DNA of 5,107 nucleotides, taken from the NCBI GenBank assembly GCA_031280335.1, contig JAITGZ010000009.1, forward strand, positions 1-5,107, in the 5' to 3' direction. Each line of letters starts with the position of its first letter. Position 1 is the stretch's first letter. The translations under genes and the position numbers were made by a program. Under the pieces are notes generated by a model, which did no database searches, had not been told where the DNA came from, and was given only the letters and a program-made list of their open reading frames with translations. The DNA is from Deltaproteobacteria bacterium. Lineage in GTDB: Bacteria > Desulfobacterota > Desulfovibrionia > Desulfovibrionales > Desulfovibrionaceae. Below are positions 1-5,107 of this stretch, in pieces.

Positions 1-282
1 CGGCGCGGCCGGGGTTCCCGCCGCGCCGCCGGCACCTGCCTCTGCGGCGGGCTTGGCTGCGGTTTCGGCAGAATCTTTGGCATCTTTGGGTTCGCGGCCC
101 CTGGCACCATATTCGGTGGCGTACCAGCCGCCGCCCTTGAGTACAAAGGTGGTGTTGGAAATAATACGCTCGGAGGGACTGTCGCACACAGGACAACGCG
201 GCGTTTCCACCTCATCGGCATGTCTGGTCCATTCTTCAAAGACCTGATGACATTCCTTGCAGCGGTATTCATAAATAGGCAT
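1..282 (-). CDS. FmdB-family zinc-ribbon protein (C-terminus cut by window edge)
   Basis: The 94 visible codons begin MPIYEYRCKEC, the hallmark N-terminus of the FmdB/CxxC-CxxC-SSSS putative regulatory family. Two cysteine pairs, C8/C11 and C30/C33, would bind one zinc ion. The conserved stretch after the second pair (SERIISNTTFVLKGGGWY, about residues 37-54) is also present. From about residue 62 the protein becomes a low-complexity tail rich in Ala, Gly, Pro, Glu and Lys, probably disordered, and it is still open at base 1. The start at 282 is supported by the family N-terminus and by a modest GAGAG ribosome site (290-294) seven bases upstream. It lies 65 bp downstream of the 37-aa gene and probably shares its promoter. 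The family is named after a formamidase-cluster regulator, but its molecular role is generally unknown, so no specific function is claimed. Confidence 0.9.
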   Translation of the reverse strand, partial: MPIYEYRCKECHQVFEEWTRHADEVETPRCPVCDSPSERIISNTTFVLKGGGWYATEYGARGREPKDAKDSAETAAKPAAEAGAGGAAGTPAAP

Positions 283-347
283 GATTATTCTCTCAGAACA
301 AAGACGGTTGGTGCCGCGTCAACGTTCGTCCGCCGTAAGGCTGACGT

Positions 348-461
348 TCAGGCCTTTTTGGCTGCGGCCCTGGCTTCGCGCAGGCGCTCTTTGAGACGGA
401 CTTCACGGCGATGACGCTTACGATCCAATTCTTTGCGGCGCTCAACTTTTTTTTGAGCCAT
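348..461 (-). CDS. 37-aa highly basic helical small protein
   Basis: This short gene encodes 37 residues starting MAQKKVERRKELDRKRHRR and ending in an alanine/lysine-rich tail. Seventeen of the 37 residues are Lys or Arg and six are acidic; there is no Cys, Pro or Gly. It should form one continuous charged helix and probably contacts RNA, the ribosome or DNA (inference from composition only). Evidence that it is real: an excellent Shine-Dalgarno AAAGGAG (467-473) five bases before the ATG, a consensus-like promoter at 501-528, and a position directly upstream of the FmdB-like gene on the same strand. It resembles the tiny Arg/Lys-rich proteins annotated as hypothetical or DUF6800-like in various bacteria, but I cannot confirm a family. 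A small imperfect hairpin (327-346) follows the stop codon without a T-tract, so transcription probably continues into the FmdB-like gene. Confidence 0.78.
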   Translation of the reverse strand: MAQKKVERRKELDRKRHRREVRLKERLREARAAAKKA

Positions 462-500
462 GTGGACTCCTTTAAGGTAAATGTGCTTGCAACGCTGTAA

Positions 501-528
501 AATCTATGCTTCAGCCGTGTTTTGTCAA
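501..528 (-). promoter_or_regulatory. Sigma-70 promoter for the 37-aa gene and the FmdB-like gene
   Basis: Reading the minus strand, a perfect -35 TTGACA (523-528) is followed after 16 bp by a -10 TAGATT (501-506, 4 of 6 matches to TATAAT). Transcription should start near 494-496, giving a leader of about 33 bases that contains the AAAGGAG ribosome site. Position, spacing and orientation fit the small gene immediately downstream. Confidence 0.7.
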
Positions 529-638
529 TAGATTTTTTTAAAGGTTTTTAAATCATCGCGGCGGGCTGAATCCTCCTTGCCGCGGCTTGTTGCCTCCGGC
601 CGCTTGTGTTAAAGCATGGGCGAAGCGGTGCCCCCACA

Positions 639-663
639 GGGCGGTTTCACTTTGAAACCGCCC
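639..663 (+). promoter_or_regulatory. Perfect leader hairpin upstream of lysA
   Basis: GGGCGGTTTC (639-648) and GAAACCGCCC (654-663) form an uninterrupted 10-bp stem with a five-base loop (ACTTT). It ends 25 bases before the lysA ribosome site. No T-tract follows on either strand, so it is not a typical intrinsic terminator. It could be an mRNA-stabilising leader hairpin, a protein-binding site, or an intergenic repeat unit. No lysine-riboswitch consensus was recognised around it. Confidence 0.55.
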
Positions 664-688
664 CAAGGGCGTACGGCATTTATGATAT

Positions 689-693
689 GGAGG
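689..693 (+). promoter_or_regulatory. Ribosome binding site fixing the lysA start
   Basis: GGAGG lies nine bases before the ATG at 703. The other in-frame ATGs, at 616 and 682, have no comparable upstream site, so the start at 703 is preferred. Confidence 0.8.
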
Positions 694-702
694 TGCGGCC
701 TT

Positions 703-1962
703 ATGGCTGATCCGCGTTCCGCCTACACCCAAAGCGTCGATTTTTATGCCGGTTTGAGGCCGGAGGAGCTGCTGTGCGCATACGGCAGCCCCCTTTATGT
801 TTACAATGAGGCGATGCTGCGTCTGCGCTGCCGGGAAATGCGCGATTTCATCCCCCTGCACCGGCTCAAGGTCTGTTATTCGGCCAAGGCCAACGCTAAT
901 CCGCATCTTCTGGAAATCATCCGTTCCGAGGGGCTGTGGGTGGACGCCATGAGTCCGGGGGAGCTGCTCATGAACCGGCGGGCGGGCTTCAGCCGGGAAG
1001 AAATTTTTTATGTCTGCAACAACGTGCATTCAGAGGAGCTGGCCCTGGCCGCCGCCCAAAGCCGCATTGTAAGCGTGGATTCCCTTTCGCAGCTGGAGGA
1101 CTTTGGACTGGCCGCGCCCGGTGCCGAGGTGATGACCCGTCTGAATCCGGGTATTGGGGCCGGGCACCACCGCAAAGTGATCACCGCCGGCAAGGAGACC
1201 AAGTTCGGCATAAACCCTGAAGACATACCGCAGATCCATGAAATATGCGCCCGGCACGGACTTAAGCTGGCCGGTCTGAACCAGCATGTGGGTTCGCTCT
1301 TCATGCAGCCGGAGGCTTTTCTCCGGGCCGCGCGCCGCCTGCTGGAACTGGCCGGGGGGTTCAGCGGCCTCAAGTACCTTGATTTCGGCGGCGGTTTCGG
1401 CATACCTTACCGCAAATACGCCGGGGAGGCCCGTCTGGATATTGCCTCCCTGGGCCGGGCCTGCGCGGATTTATTCGGAGGGTGGGCCGTTAAAAACGCC
1501 TATTCCGGCTTGTTCATCCTGGAGCCGGGGCGTTACATCGCGGCGGAGGCCGGGCTGCTTTTGGGCACGGTTACAGCGGTAAAAAACAATGGACCCACCC
1601 GCTACGTCTGTACGGACATGGGCTTTAACATCCTGCCCCGCCCCATGCTTTACGGCGCATTCCACGATGTGGAGATTTACCGTCCCGCAGGGGAATCAGC
1701 AAGCGGCGCGGCGGAACTGCCCCAGGCCATTGTGGGCAACATTTGCGAGAGCGGCGATATCCTGCACCGGGATTACCCCTTGCCGCCCATAGATAAAGGG
1801 GATGTTCTGGCCTTGCTGGATGCCGGGGCCTACTGCTACTCCATGGCCTCCTCTTACAACCAGCGCCCCCGCCCGGCGGAGGCGCTGATCCGTCCGGACG
1901 GCTCGGTCAGGCTGATTCGCCGGCGGGAGAGTGTGGAAAATTTGCTTGACTTGATTCCTTAG
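703..1962 (+). CDS. lysA: Diaminopimelate decarboxylase
   Basis: A PLP-dependent fold-type III decarboxylase that converts meso-diaminopimelate to L-lysine and CO2, the last step of lysine synthesis, in the cytoplasm. The 419-residue length is normal for LysA. Visible hallmarks: the Schiff-base lysine in YSAKAN (K62) at the start of the barrel; HVGS (H195-S198); the phosphate-binding glycine run FGGGFG (G229-G231); EPGR (274-277); the CESGD motif with C348, donated across the dimer; and DAGAYCYSMASSYN (373-386), carrying the C-terminal tyrosines. The start at 703 follows GGAGG and gives the usual N-terminus; in-frame extensions to 682 or 616 lack ribosome sites. The gene stands alone, diverging from the 37-aa/FmdB unit. 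Related decarboxylases (carboxynorspermidine, arginine or ornithine type) fit less well because the CESGD and GAYxYSMAS blocks are of the DAP type. Confidence 0.95.
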   Translation: MADPRSAYTQSVDFYAGLRPEELLCAYGSPLYVYNEAMLRLRCREMRDFIPLHRLKVCYSAKANANPHLLEIIRSEGLWVDAMSPGELLMNRRAGFSREEIFYVCNNVHSEELALAAAQSRIVSVDSLSQLEDFGLAAPGAEVMTRLNPGIGAGHHRKVITAGKETKFGINPEDIPQIHEICARHGLKLAGLNQHVGSLFMQPEAFLRAARRLLELAGGFSGLKYLDFGGGFGIPYRKYAGEARLDIASLGRACADLFGGWAVKNAYSGLFILEPGRYIAAEAGLLLGTVTAVKNNGPTRYVCTDMGFNILPRPMLYGAFHDVEIYRPAGESASGAAELPQAIVGNICESGDILHRDYPLPPIDKGDVLALLDAGAYCYSMASSYNQRPRPAEALIRPDGSVRLIRRRESVENLLDLIP

Positions 1963-1978
1963 GAAAAACTGATTAATT

Positions 1979-2000
1979 CGGGGTTCCGCCCCGAACCCCG
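1979..2000 (+). other. Hairpin just after lysA, possible 3' end
   Basis: CGGGGTTC (1979-1986) pairs perfectly with GAACCCCG (1993-2000) across a six-base loop, 16 bases after the lysA stop codon. The position suits a transcript end or a 3'-protecting hairpin. The following bases (CTGGGGGGAATAAG) have no T-run, so intrinsic termination would be weak or absent. Confidence 0.45.
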
Positions 2001-2134
2001 CTGGGGGGAATAAGAAAGGGGCATGTTCGCCCAGGCGCGGCCTTATCCTTGCGGTAGCCGTTAGGCGGCAAGGACGCCTTACGGATAGCGACAGCATCGA
2101 TGCCGCCCCTTGGCATAATGGCTAGGCACCCCAG
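2001..2134. repeat. Nested imperfect foldback with alternative stems
   Basis: Several inverted-repeat pairs share roughly one centre near 2067: CTGGGG (2001-2006) with CCCCAG (2129-2134), AAGGGGC (2016-2022) with GCCCCTT (2105-2111), and a core in which 2052-2067 pairs with 2075-2090 at 13 of 16 positions. A competing perfect 7-bp stem, TCCTTGC (2046-2052) with GCAAGGA (2068-2074), cannot coexist with the core stem. The palindrome GCATCGATGC lies at 2094-2103. No credible gene overlaps. It could be a REP- or MITE-like intergenic element or a structured RNA. Lying between two plus-strand genes, it would be in the ppiD leader or the lysA trailer. Confidence 0.5.
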
Positions 2135-2147
2135 ACCCCCTTACTGT

Positions 2148-2172
2148 TTTTCAGCCGCAAAGCGGCTGAAAA
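2148..2172. other. Perfect 11-bp hairpin upstream of the ppiD-like gene
   Basis: TTTTCAGCCGC (2148-2158) and GCGGCTGAAAA (2162-2172) pair perfectly around an AAA loop, about 90 bases before the ppiD ribosome site. The T-run is on the 5' arm and the A-run on the 3' arm, the reverse of an intrinsic terminator on either strand. A leader hairpin or an operator-like dyad is more likely. Confidence 0.5.
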
Positions 2173-2261
2173 CGTATGCGGGATGCAGGGGTTCAGCACA
2201 AGGGTTGAATGAGTTCAGGAATGTATTTTTGCCGCTCCGCGCGGCCATATTAATGTTGTGC

Positions 2262-2266
2262 AGGAG
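2262..2266 (+). promoter_or_regulatory. Ribosome binding site fixing the ppiD-like start
   Basis: AGGAG lies six bases before the ATG at 2273. It falls inside the frame extended back to the GTG at 2258, which argues against that earlier start. Confidence 0.8.
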
Positions 2267-2272
2267 TTTGCC

Positions 2273-4219
2273 ATGCTGGATATTATCAGGCGTCATTCCC
2301 AATCCTGGGCGGTAAAGATTATTTTCGCCCTGATCATCATCGTCTTTGTATTCTGGGGGGCCAACACCATGAATATGGATTCCGCCCAGGCGGTGGCCGA
2401 CGTGAATGGAGAGCCCATTTACCGCGAAGCCCTGGCCAGGGCCTTTGATCAGGAAATGCAGCGCCTGCAGCGGGATAACCCGGATTTTCCCGTTTTGGGC
2501 GTATGGGAAAAAGAAGCCCTGGCCGGGCAGATTCTGCGCAAAATGATCATCGGTGCCATGCTGCGGCAGGAGGCGGCCAAACTGGGCCTGGGCGTTTCGG
2601 ATATTGAGCTTTCCGCCCATGTTTCTTCCATGCCCCCCTTTCAGGACGCCTCCGGGCGTTTCAGTGAAACGGCCTACCGCAGCGCCTTGGCCGCCGCCGG
2701 GCTGACCCCGGCCCGTTATGAGGAGATGGCCGGCGAGGAGCTTTTGCTGGCCAAGTTTCAGGACTATATCGCCGCCGCCGTCAATGTGGGCACGGCCGAG
2801 GCGCGGCGTATGTTCGATTTTGAGACGCAGCGCCGGGAGGTGGAGTACCTGCCCTTTGTCCATGCGAATTACCTCAAGGGCATAAAGCCCAGCGAGGCGG
2901 AGCTGATCTCCTTCTACACCGAAAACAGCGGGCGCTGGCGCGAGCCGGCCAAAGCGGAGGTGGAGTACCTTCTCTTTGACCTGCCTTTTCTGGCCGGACT
3001 GGAGGCTGTGGGTGAAGACGACGCCTTGGCCTACTATAAAGAACGTCAGGACGCCTTTATTTCCCCGGCCGCTTACCGCACCCGGCATATCCTGATCCGC
3101 CTGCCCCTGTCCCTGGATACCACAGAGGAAGAATTGCGCCAGGCCCGGCAAAAAGCGGAAAAAGCCCTGGCGGAAATAAAGGCCGGGGCCAAATTTGAGG
3201 CTGTGGCCCGCAAATACTCAGAAGACGAACTGAGCAGGGACAAGGGCGGCGATCTGGGCTGGCTGGAGGCCGGCAGGGCGGACCCGGCCTATGAGGCGGC
3301 GCTGGCCTTGCTGCCCGGCCTGGGCGAAGCGGGTAAAAAGTCCGCCAGGCTTCTGGACGAACCGGTGCGCACCTATAGCGGCTTTCATGTGATTGAGCTT
3401 TTGGATTACAAAGGGCCCAGCCCCCGTCCCTTTGAAGAAGTGCGGGAAGGCATTCTGGCCCAACTGCGGGAGGACGCGGCCTATGCCGCCATGCCCGAAG
3501 TCCTGGCAGCGGCGGAGGATGCGGCCATCACCGGCAAAAGTCTGGAGGAGTTCGCCGGGGAATACCGGGGCGAGGTACGGCGCAGCGGCCTTTTGGAACT
3601 TGCGGGCATTGCCTCCTTGCTGGACCTGACTGAAGGCGCGCTGAACGGCCTGGAACGCATGAAGGCCGGGGATGCCTTTACCGCCGCCATAAAGGCCGAC
3701 AAGGGCTTTGTCTTGCTGCGCCTGAAGGAGTACGCCCCTTCCGGCGTACCTGACTTTGAAGTCTTGCGTCCCAAGGCGCTGGAGTCCTTCAAGGCTGAGG
3801 AAGCGGCCAAACTGGCCGGAGCGGCAGCAGCTGAGGCTCTGAAGTCGATACGGGAAGGCGGAGGCAAGGTTCCGTCTGCCCTGACCGGTAAAATACTCAA
3901 GGCCGAGGCCAGCCGCTTTACCGGCGTCATAAACCTGGGCCTGGCACCGCCGGAATTTACCCAGGCCATCTATCTGGTCAAACCGGGAGAATGGCTGGAC
4001 AAGCCTTATGCCCTGGACGAACGCACGGTGCTGGTCAGGGTCAGGGCCGCGCTGCCCGTGGCGGAAAAAGATTGGGCCCAGGTGGGCGCGGCCTACACGG
4101 ACGGCCTGAACAACCTGCGCAAGAGCGAAGTTTTCAGCCTGTTTCTTTCCAGATTGCAAAAACAGTCCAAAATTGAACTCAAACAGGATTACCTGCTCTT
4201 CAGGAATAATTCAAATTGA
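2273..4219 (+). CDS. ppiD: PpiD/SurA-type membrane-anchored peptidyl-prolyl isomerase
   Basis: A 648-residue periplasmic foldase, close in length to E. coli PpiD (about 620). The N-terminus MLDIIRRHSQ is cytoplasmic and is followed by one transmembrane anchor (about 12-29, WAVKIIFALIIIVFVFWG), then a SurA/PpiD N-terminal chaperone region (about 40-200, opening VADVNGEPIYREAL). The parvulin (PpiC/rotamase) domain spans about 268-380: RHILI with H272, the PPIase signature from F308 (FEAVARKYS) to GGDLGW (325-330), and YSGFHVIEL (368-376) with H372. The core motifs are intact, so isomerase activity is plausible, although many PpiD proteins act mainly as chaperones. The remaining about 260 residues are helix-rich, as in family members that wrap clients. 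Expected role: helping proteins emerging from the Sec translocon. The gene converges on the DUF721 gene, overlapping it by 9 bp. SurA itself is less likely because there is an uncleaved-type anchor and one parvulin domain. Confidence 0.92.
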   Translation: MLDIIRRHSQSWAVKIIFALIIIVFVFWGANTMNMDSAQAVADVNGEPIYREALARAFDQEMQRLQRDNPDFPVLGVWEKEALAGQILRKMIIGAMLRQEAAKLGLGVSDIELSAHVSSMPPFQDASGRFSETAYRSALAAAGLTPARYEEMAGEELLLAKFQDYIAAAVNVGTAEARRMFDFETQRREVEYLPFVHANYLKGIKPSEAELISFYTENSGRWREPAKAEVEYLLFDLPFLAGLEAVGEDDALAYYKERQDAFISPAAYRTRHILIRLPLSLDTTEEELRQARQKAEKALAEIKAGAKFEAVARKYSEDELSRDKGGDLGWLEAGRADPAYEAALALLPGLGEAGKKSARLLDEPVRTYSGFHVIELLDYKGPSPRPFEEVREGILAQLREDAAYAAMPEVLAAAEDAAITGKSLEEFAGEYRGEVRRSGLLELAGIASLLDLTEGALNGLERMKAGDAFTAAIKADKGFVLLRLKEYAPSGVPDFEVLRPKALESFKAEEAAKLAGAAAAEALKSIREGGGKVPSALTGKILKAEASRFTGVINLGLAPPEFTQAIYLVKPGEWLDKPYALDERTVLVRVRAALPVAEKDWAQVGAAYTDGLNNLRKSEVFSLFLSRLQKQSKIELKQDYLLFRNNSN

Positions 4220-4624
4220 ACCGCCCCGTCCCGGCCAGGGGGTTCTTTTTTCCACGGCTTCAAGCATGGATTCGCGCCCCTGCAACAGTTCCAGTCTGAC
4301 CTGGTTGAAATAGGGCTCACGCAGGAAGCTGTTGGCTCTTTCCAGCAGGTTCTGGACGCGAAAGCTGAGGTCGTGCATGGTCAGGCTGTCTTCAGCCCCT
4401 ATGAGCAGAACGCGTTCCCGCGCGCCCAGCGGGCGCGCCAGGGAGCTTAGTTCTTCGCCCATGACTGCGGGCCAGTTCTTCCAAAGTTCCACCAGGTGAA
4501 AATACGCCCGGTCGGGGCGCGCCGCCAGAAAGCGGTCTATGGCCTCTTTCAGGCTGACCCCGTCGGACTCATGGCGGCAAAGGCGCGGCATGGGGGCGTG
4601 TTCGGCAATGGGCGTACGGCGCAT
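4211..4624 (-). CDS. DUF721 (DciA-like) protein
   Basis: This 137-residue protein carries a DUF721 domain at about residues 23-115. The recognisable pattern is an N-terminal helix, WKNWPAVMGEEL (48-59, for the usual W..vVG..la block), RPLGARERVLLIGAEDS (a strand pair, 64-80), then LTMHDLSFRVQNLLERAN (81-98). DUF721 includes DciA, the helicase loader used by bacteria that lack DnaC/DnaI, where it helps place the replicative helicase DnaB. That role is an inference here, since several DUF721 proteins are uncharacterised. The start is uncertain: the ATG at 4624 is used, but a GTG at 4645 (7 residues longer) is possible, neither has a clear Shine-Dalgarno, and in-frame stops lie just upstream of the GTG. 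Its 3' end overlaps the ppiD-like gene tail to tail, leaving no room for a separate terminator. Confidence 0.83.
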   Translation of the reverse strand: MRRTPIAEHAPMPRLCRHESDGVSLKEAIDRFLAARPDRAYFHLVELWKNWPAVMGEELSSLARPLGARERVLLIGAEDSLTMHDLSFRVQNLLERANSFLREPYFNQVRLELLQGRESMLEAVEKRTPWPGRGGSI

Positions 4625-4820
4625 TTTTACTTTTAGATTACACACTCACGGCTAGTGTCTAATTGCAAAAATTCATAGCATAATTTTGGACAATAACCAT
4701 ACGGTTAAACTTGAAATTATCGTATAAAAAAATTTACCAAAGATTACCTGAGAACTCAAACAATTTCTTATTAATTTCCCCATCAATTTCATCCTCTGTT
4801 CCTTTGTAGTCTGAGACCCA
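4625..4820. other. AT-rich gap without a convincing gene
   Basis: This stretch is markedly more AT-rich by eye than the genes around it and probably holds the promoter of the minus-strand DUF721 gene, although no well-spaced -35/-10 pair stands out. Two short dyads are present: ACACT/AGTGT (4642-4646 and 4654-4658) overlapping the DUF721 start region, and TAACC/GGTTA (4694-4698 and 4703-4707). A 39-codon minus-strand frame (4673-4792) with a ribosome-site-like AAAGGA is treated as a possibility only. Confidence 0.4.
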
Positions 4821-4822
4821 GG

Positions 4823-4859
4823 CCTTCAGGCCGGAGATAGCCCGACCCAGCCCTGAAGG
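4823..4859 (+). promoter_or_regulatory. Spaced dyad, possible activator (enhancer) site
   Basis: CCTTCAGG (4823-4830) and CCTGAAGG (4852-4859) are exact inverted copies 21 bp apart, about 70-106 bp upstream of the predicted sigma-54 start site. That is the usual distance for a sigma-54 enhancer-binding activator. The left half also sits in a near-palindrome, GGCCTTCAGGCC (4821-4832). Its role is inferred from position and symmetry. Confidence 0.35.
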
Positions 4860-4902
4860 GCTTCACTGCCGCATTGCTCTTTTTTAGAAAATCGAATTTA
4901 GT

Positions 4903-4918
4903 TGGCATGTTTTTTGCT
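4903..4918 (+). promoter_or_regulatory. Sigma-54 (-24/-12) promoter
   Basis: TTGGCATG-TTTT-TTGCTT (4902-4919) matches the sigma-54 consensus YTGGCACG-N4-TTGCW with one change (C to T in the -24 block). The invariant GG (4904-4905) and GC (4916-4917) are exactly 10 bp apart. Transcription would start near A4929. Sigma-54 promoters require an ATP-driven activator, which suits the upstream dyad. It faces right, towards a perfect hairpin and the window edge. Confidence 0.65.
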
Positions 4919-4934
4919 TCTAGCCCGCATATTT

Positions 4935-4980
4935 CATGAGCAAGCTCTCCCTGGTCAATTTTGAGCTTGCTCATGTTTTT
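4935..4980 (+). terminator. 13-bp inverted repeat with T-tract, probable intrinsic terminator
   Basis: CATGAGCAAGCTC (4935-4947) and GAGCTTGCTCATG (4963-4975) pair without a mismatch around a 15-base loop and are followed by TTTTT (4976-4980). The T-tract is only on the plus-strand side, so it would stop rightward transcripts. The loop is longer than in most terminators. It starts only about 6 bases after the predicted sigma-54 start site, so the transcript would be about 50 bases and nearly all hairpin. Confidence 0.55.
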
Positions 4981-5107
4981 CCATCGGACATTTTTCAAAA
5001 AGGACGGCACTATCGATTCAAACGGCGCAGGACGCCTTCGATTGTCGGATTTTACGCAATAATTCTGGTTTTTGGGCGCAAGTGTCCTGGGAAGTCCTCA
5101 TTCTTCT
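4981..5107. other. Edge segment, no supported gene
   Basis: A plus-strand frame is open from ATG 4936 to the window end (begins MSKLSLVNFELAHV), but it has no ribosome site and starts inside the inverted repeat, so it is not called. A short hairpin (GGCG/CGCC around 5024-5036) has no T-tract. Nothing else is supported. Confidence 0.3.

Noticed and set aside
327..346. Shared 9-mer CCGTAAGGC at 333-341 and (inverted) at 2076-2084 as a dispersed repeat
   Set aside because: A shared 9-mer is expected by chance in a window of this size, and the flanks do not match.
540..700. Lysine riboswitch upstream of lysA
   Set aside because: The gap is long enough, but the conserved lysine-riboswitch core pattern was not recognised by eye; an Rfam scan would settle it.
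616..702. Longer lysA start at 616
   Set aside because: It would translate through the leader hairpin, has no ribosome site, and adds 29 residues not expected for LysA.
553..1029. 158-codon minus-strand open frame over the 5' part of lysA
   Set aside because: It is a shadow of lysA with no recognisable domain and no ribosome site; lysA has all its family motifs.
2205..2254. Sigma-70 promoter for the ppiD-like gene (TTTTTG...TATTAA)
   Set aside because: Poor -35 and -10 matches, and the start site would fall on the ribosome binding site.
2141..3151. 336-codon minus-strand open frame opposite the ppiD-like gene
   Set aside because: Long antisense frames are common opposite GC-rich genes; the composition is odd (Gly/Gln/His-rich) with no domain, while the plus strand encodes a clear PpiD-type protein.
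3218..4159. 313-codon minus-strand open frame opposite the ppiD-like gene
   Set aside because: Same reasoning: antisense shadow without domain or start signals.
4849..4862. AGCCC-TGAA-GGGCT hairpin as a terminator
   Set aside because: The stem is only 5 bp and no T-tract follows directly.
4789..5010. 73-codon minus-strand open frame at the right end
   Set aside because: It begins with GTG without a clear ribosome site, runs through both arms of the perfect inverted repeat and the sigma-54 promoter, and shows no domain.
5009..5030. tRNA T-loop-like GATTCAAAC
   Set aside because: The flanking bases do not form a T-stem and no acceptor or anticodon arms were found.

Overview
The window looks like ordinary chromosome from a Desulfovibrionaceae-type sulfate reducer or a close Desulfobacterota relative. 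This is inferred from fairly GC-rich genes separated by AT-richer promoters, the style of the LysA and PpiD-like proteins, a strong sigma-54-type promoter and hairpin-rich gaps. Taxonomy cannot be proven from the sequence alone. No IS element, CRISPR array, rRNA or tRNA was seen.

Layout. Bases 1-461 hold two minus-strand genes: a 37-aa, extremely basic protein (348-461), then an FmdB-type zinc-ribbon protein that runs off the left edge (1-282). A clear sigma-70 promoter for them lies at 501-528. Diverging from these is lysA (703-1962, plus strand), diaminopimelate decarboxylase, with a perfect 10-bp hairpin in its leader. A 310-bp gap (1963-2272) follows, filled with inverted repeats: a hairpin just after lysA, a nested foldback at 2001-2134 with two mutually exclusive stems, and a perfect 11-bp hairpin at 2148-2172. 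Next is a ppiD-like gene (2273-4219, plus strand) for a membrane-anchored periplasmic foldase with a parvulin domain. It converges on, and overlaps by 9 bp, a minus-strand DUF721 (DciA-like) gene (4211-4624).

The last ~480 bp (4625-5107) contain no convincing gene. They change from AT-rich DNA into a compact regulatory-looking block on the plus strand: a spaced dyad (4823-4859), a near-consensus -24/-12 sigma-54 promoter (4903-4918), and a perfect 13-bp inverted repeat ending in five T's (4935-4980). The simplest reading is a sigma-54-dependent short RNA or a terminated leader. It is the most interesting element here.

The genes have unrelated jobs (lysine and cell-wall precursor synthesis, envelope protein folding, probable replicative helicase loading, a small zinc-ribbon protein), so this is a junction of separate housekeeping transcription units and not one pathway.
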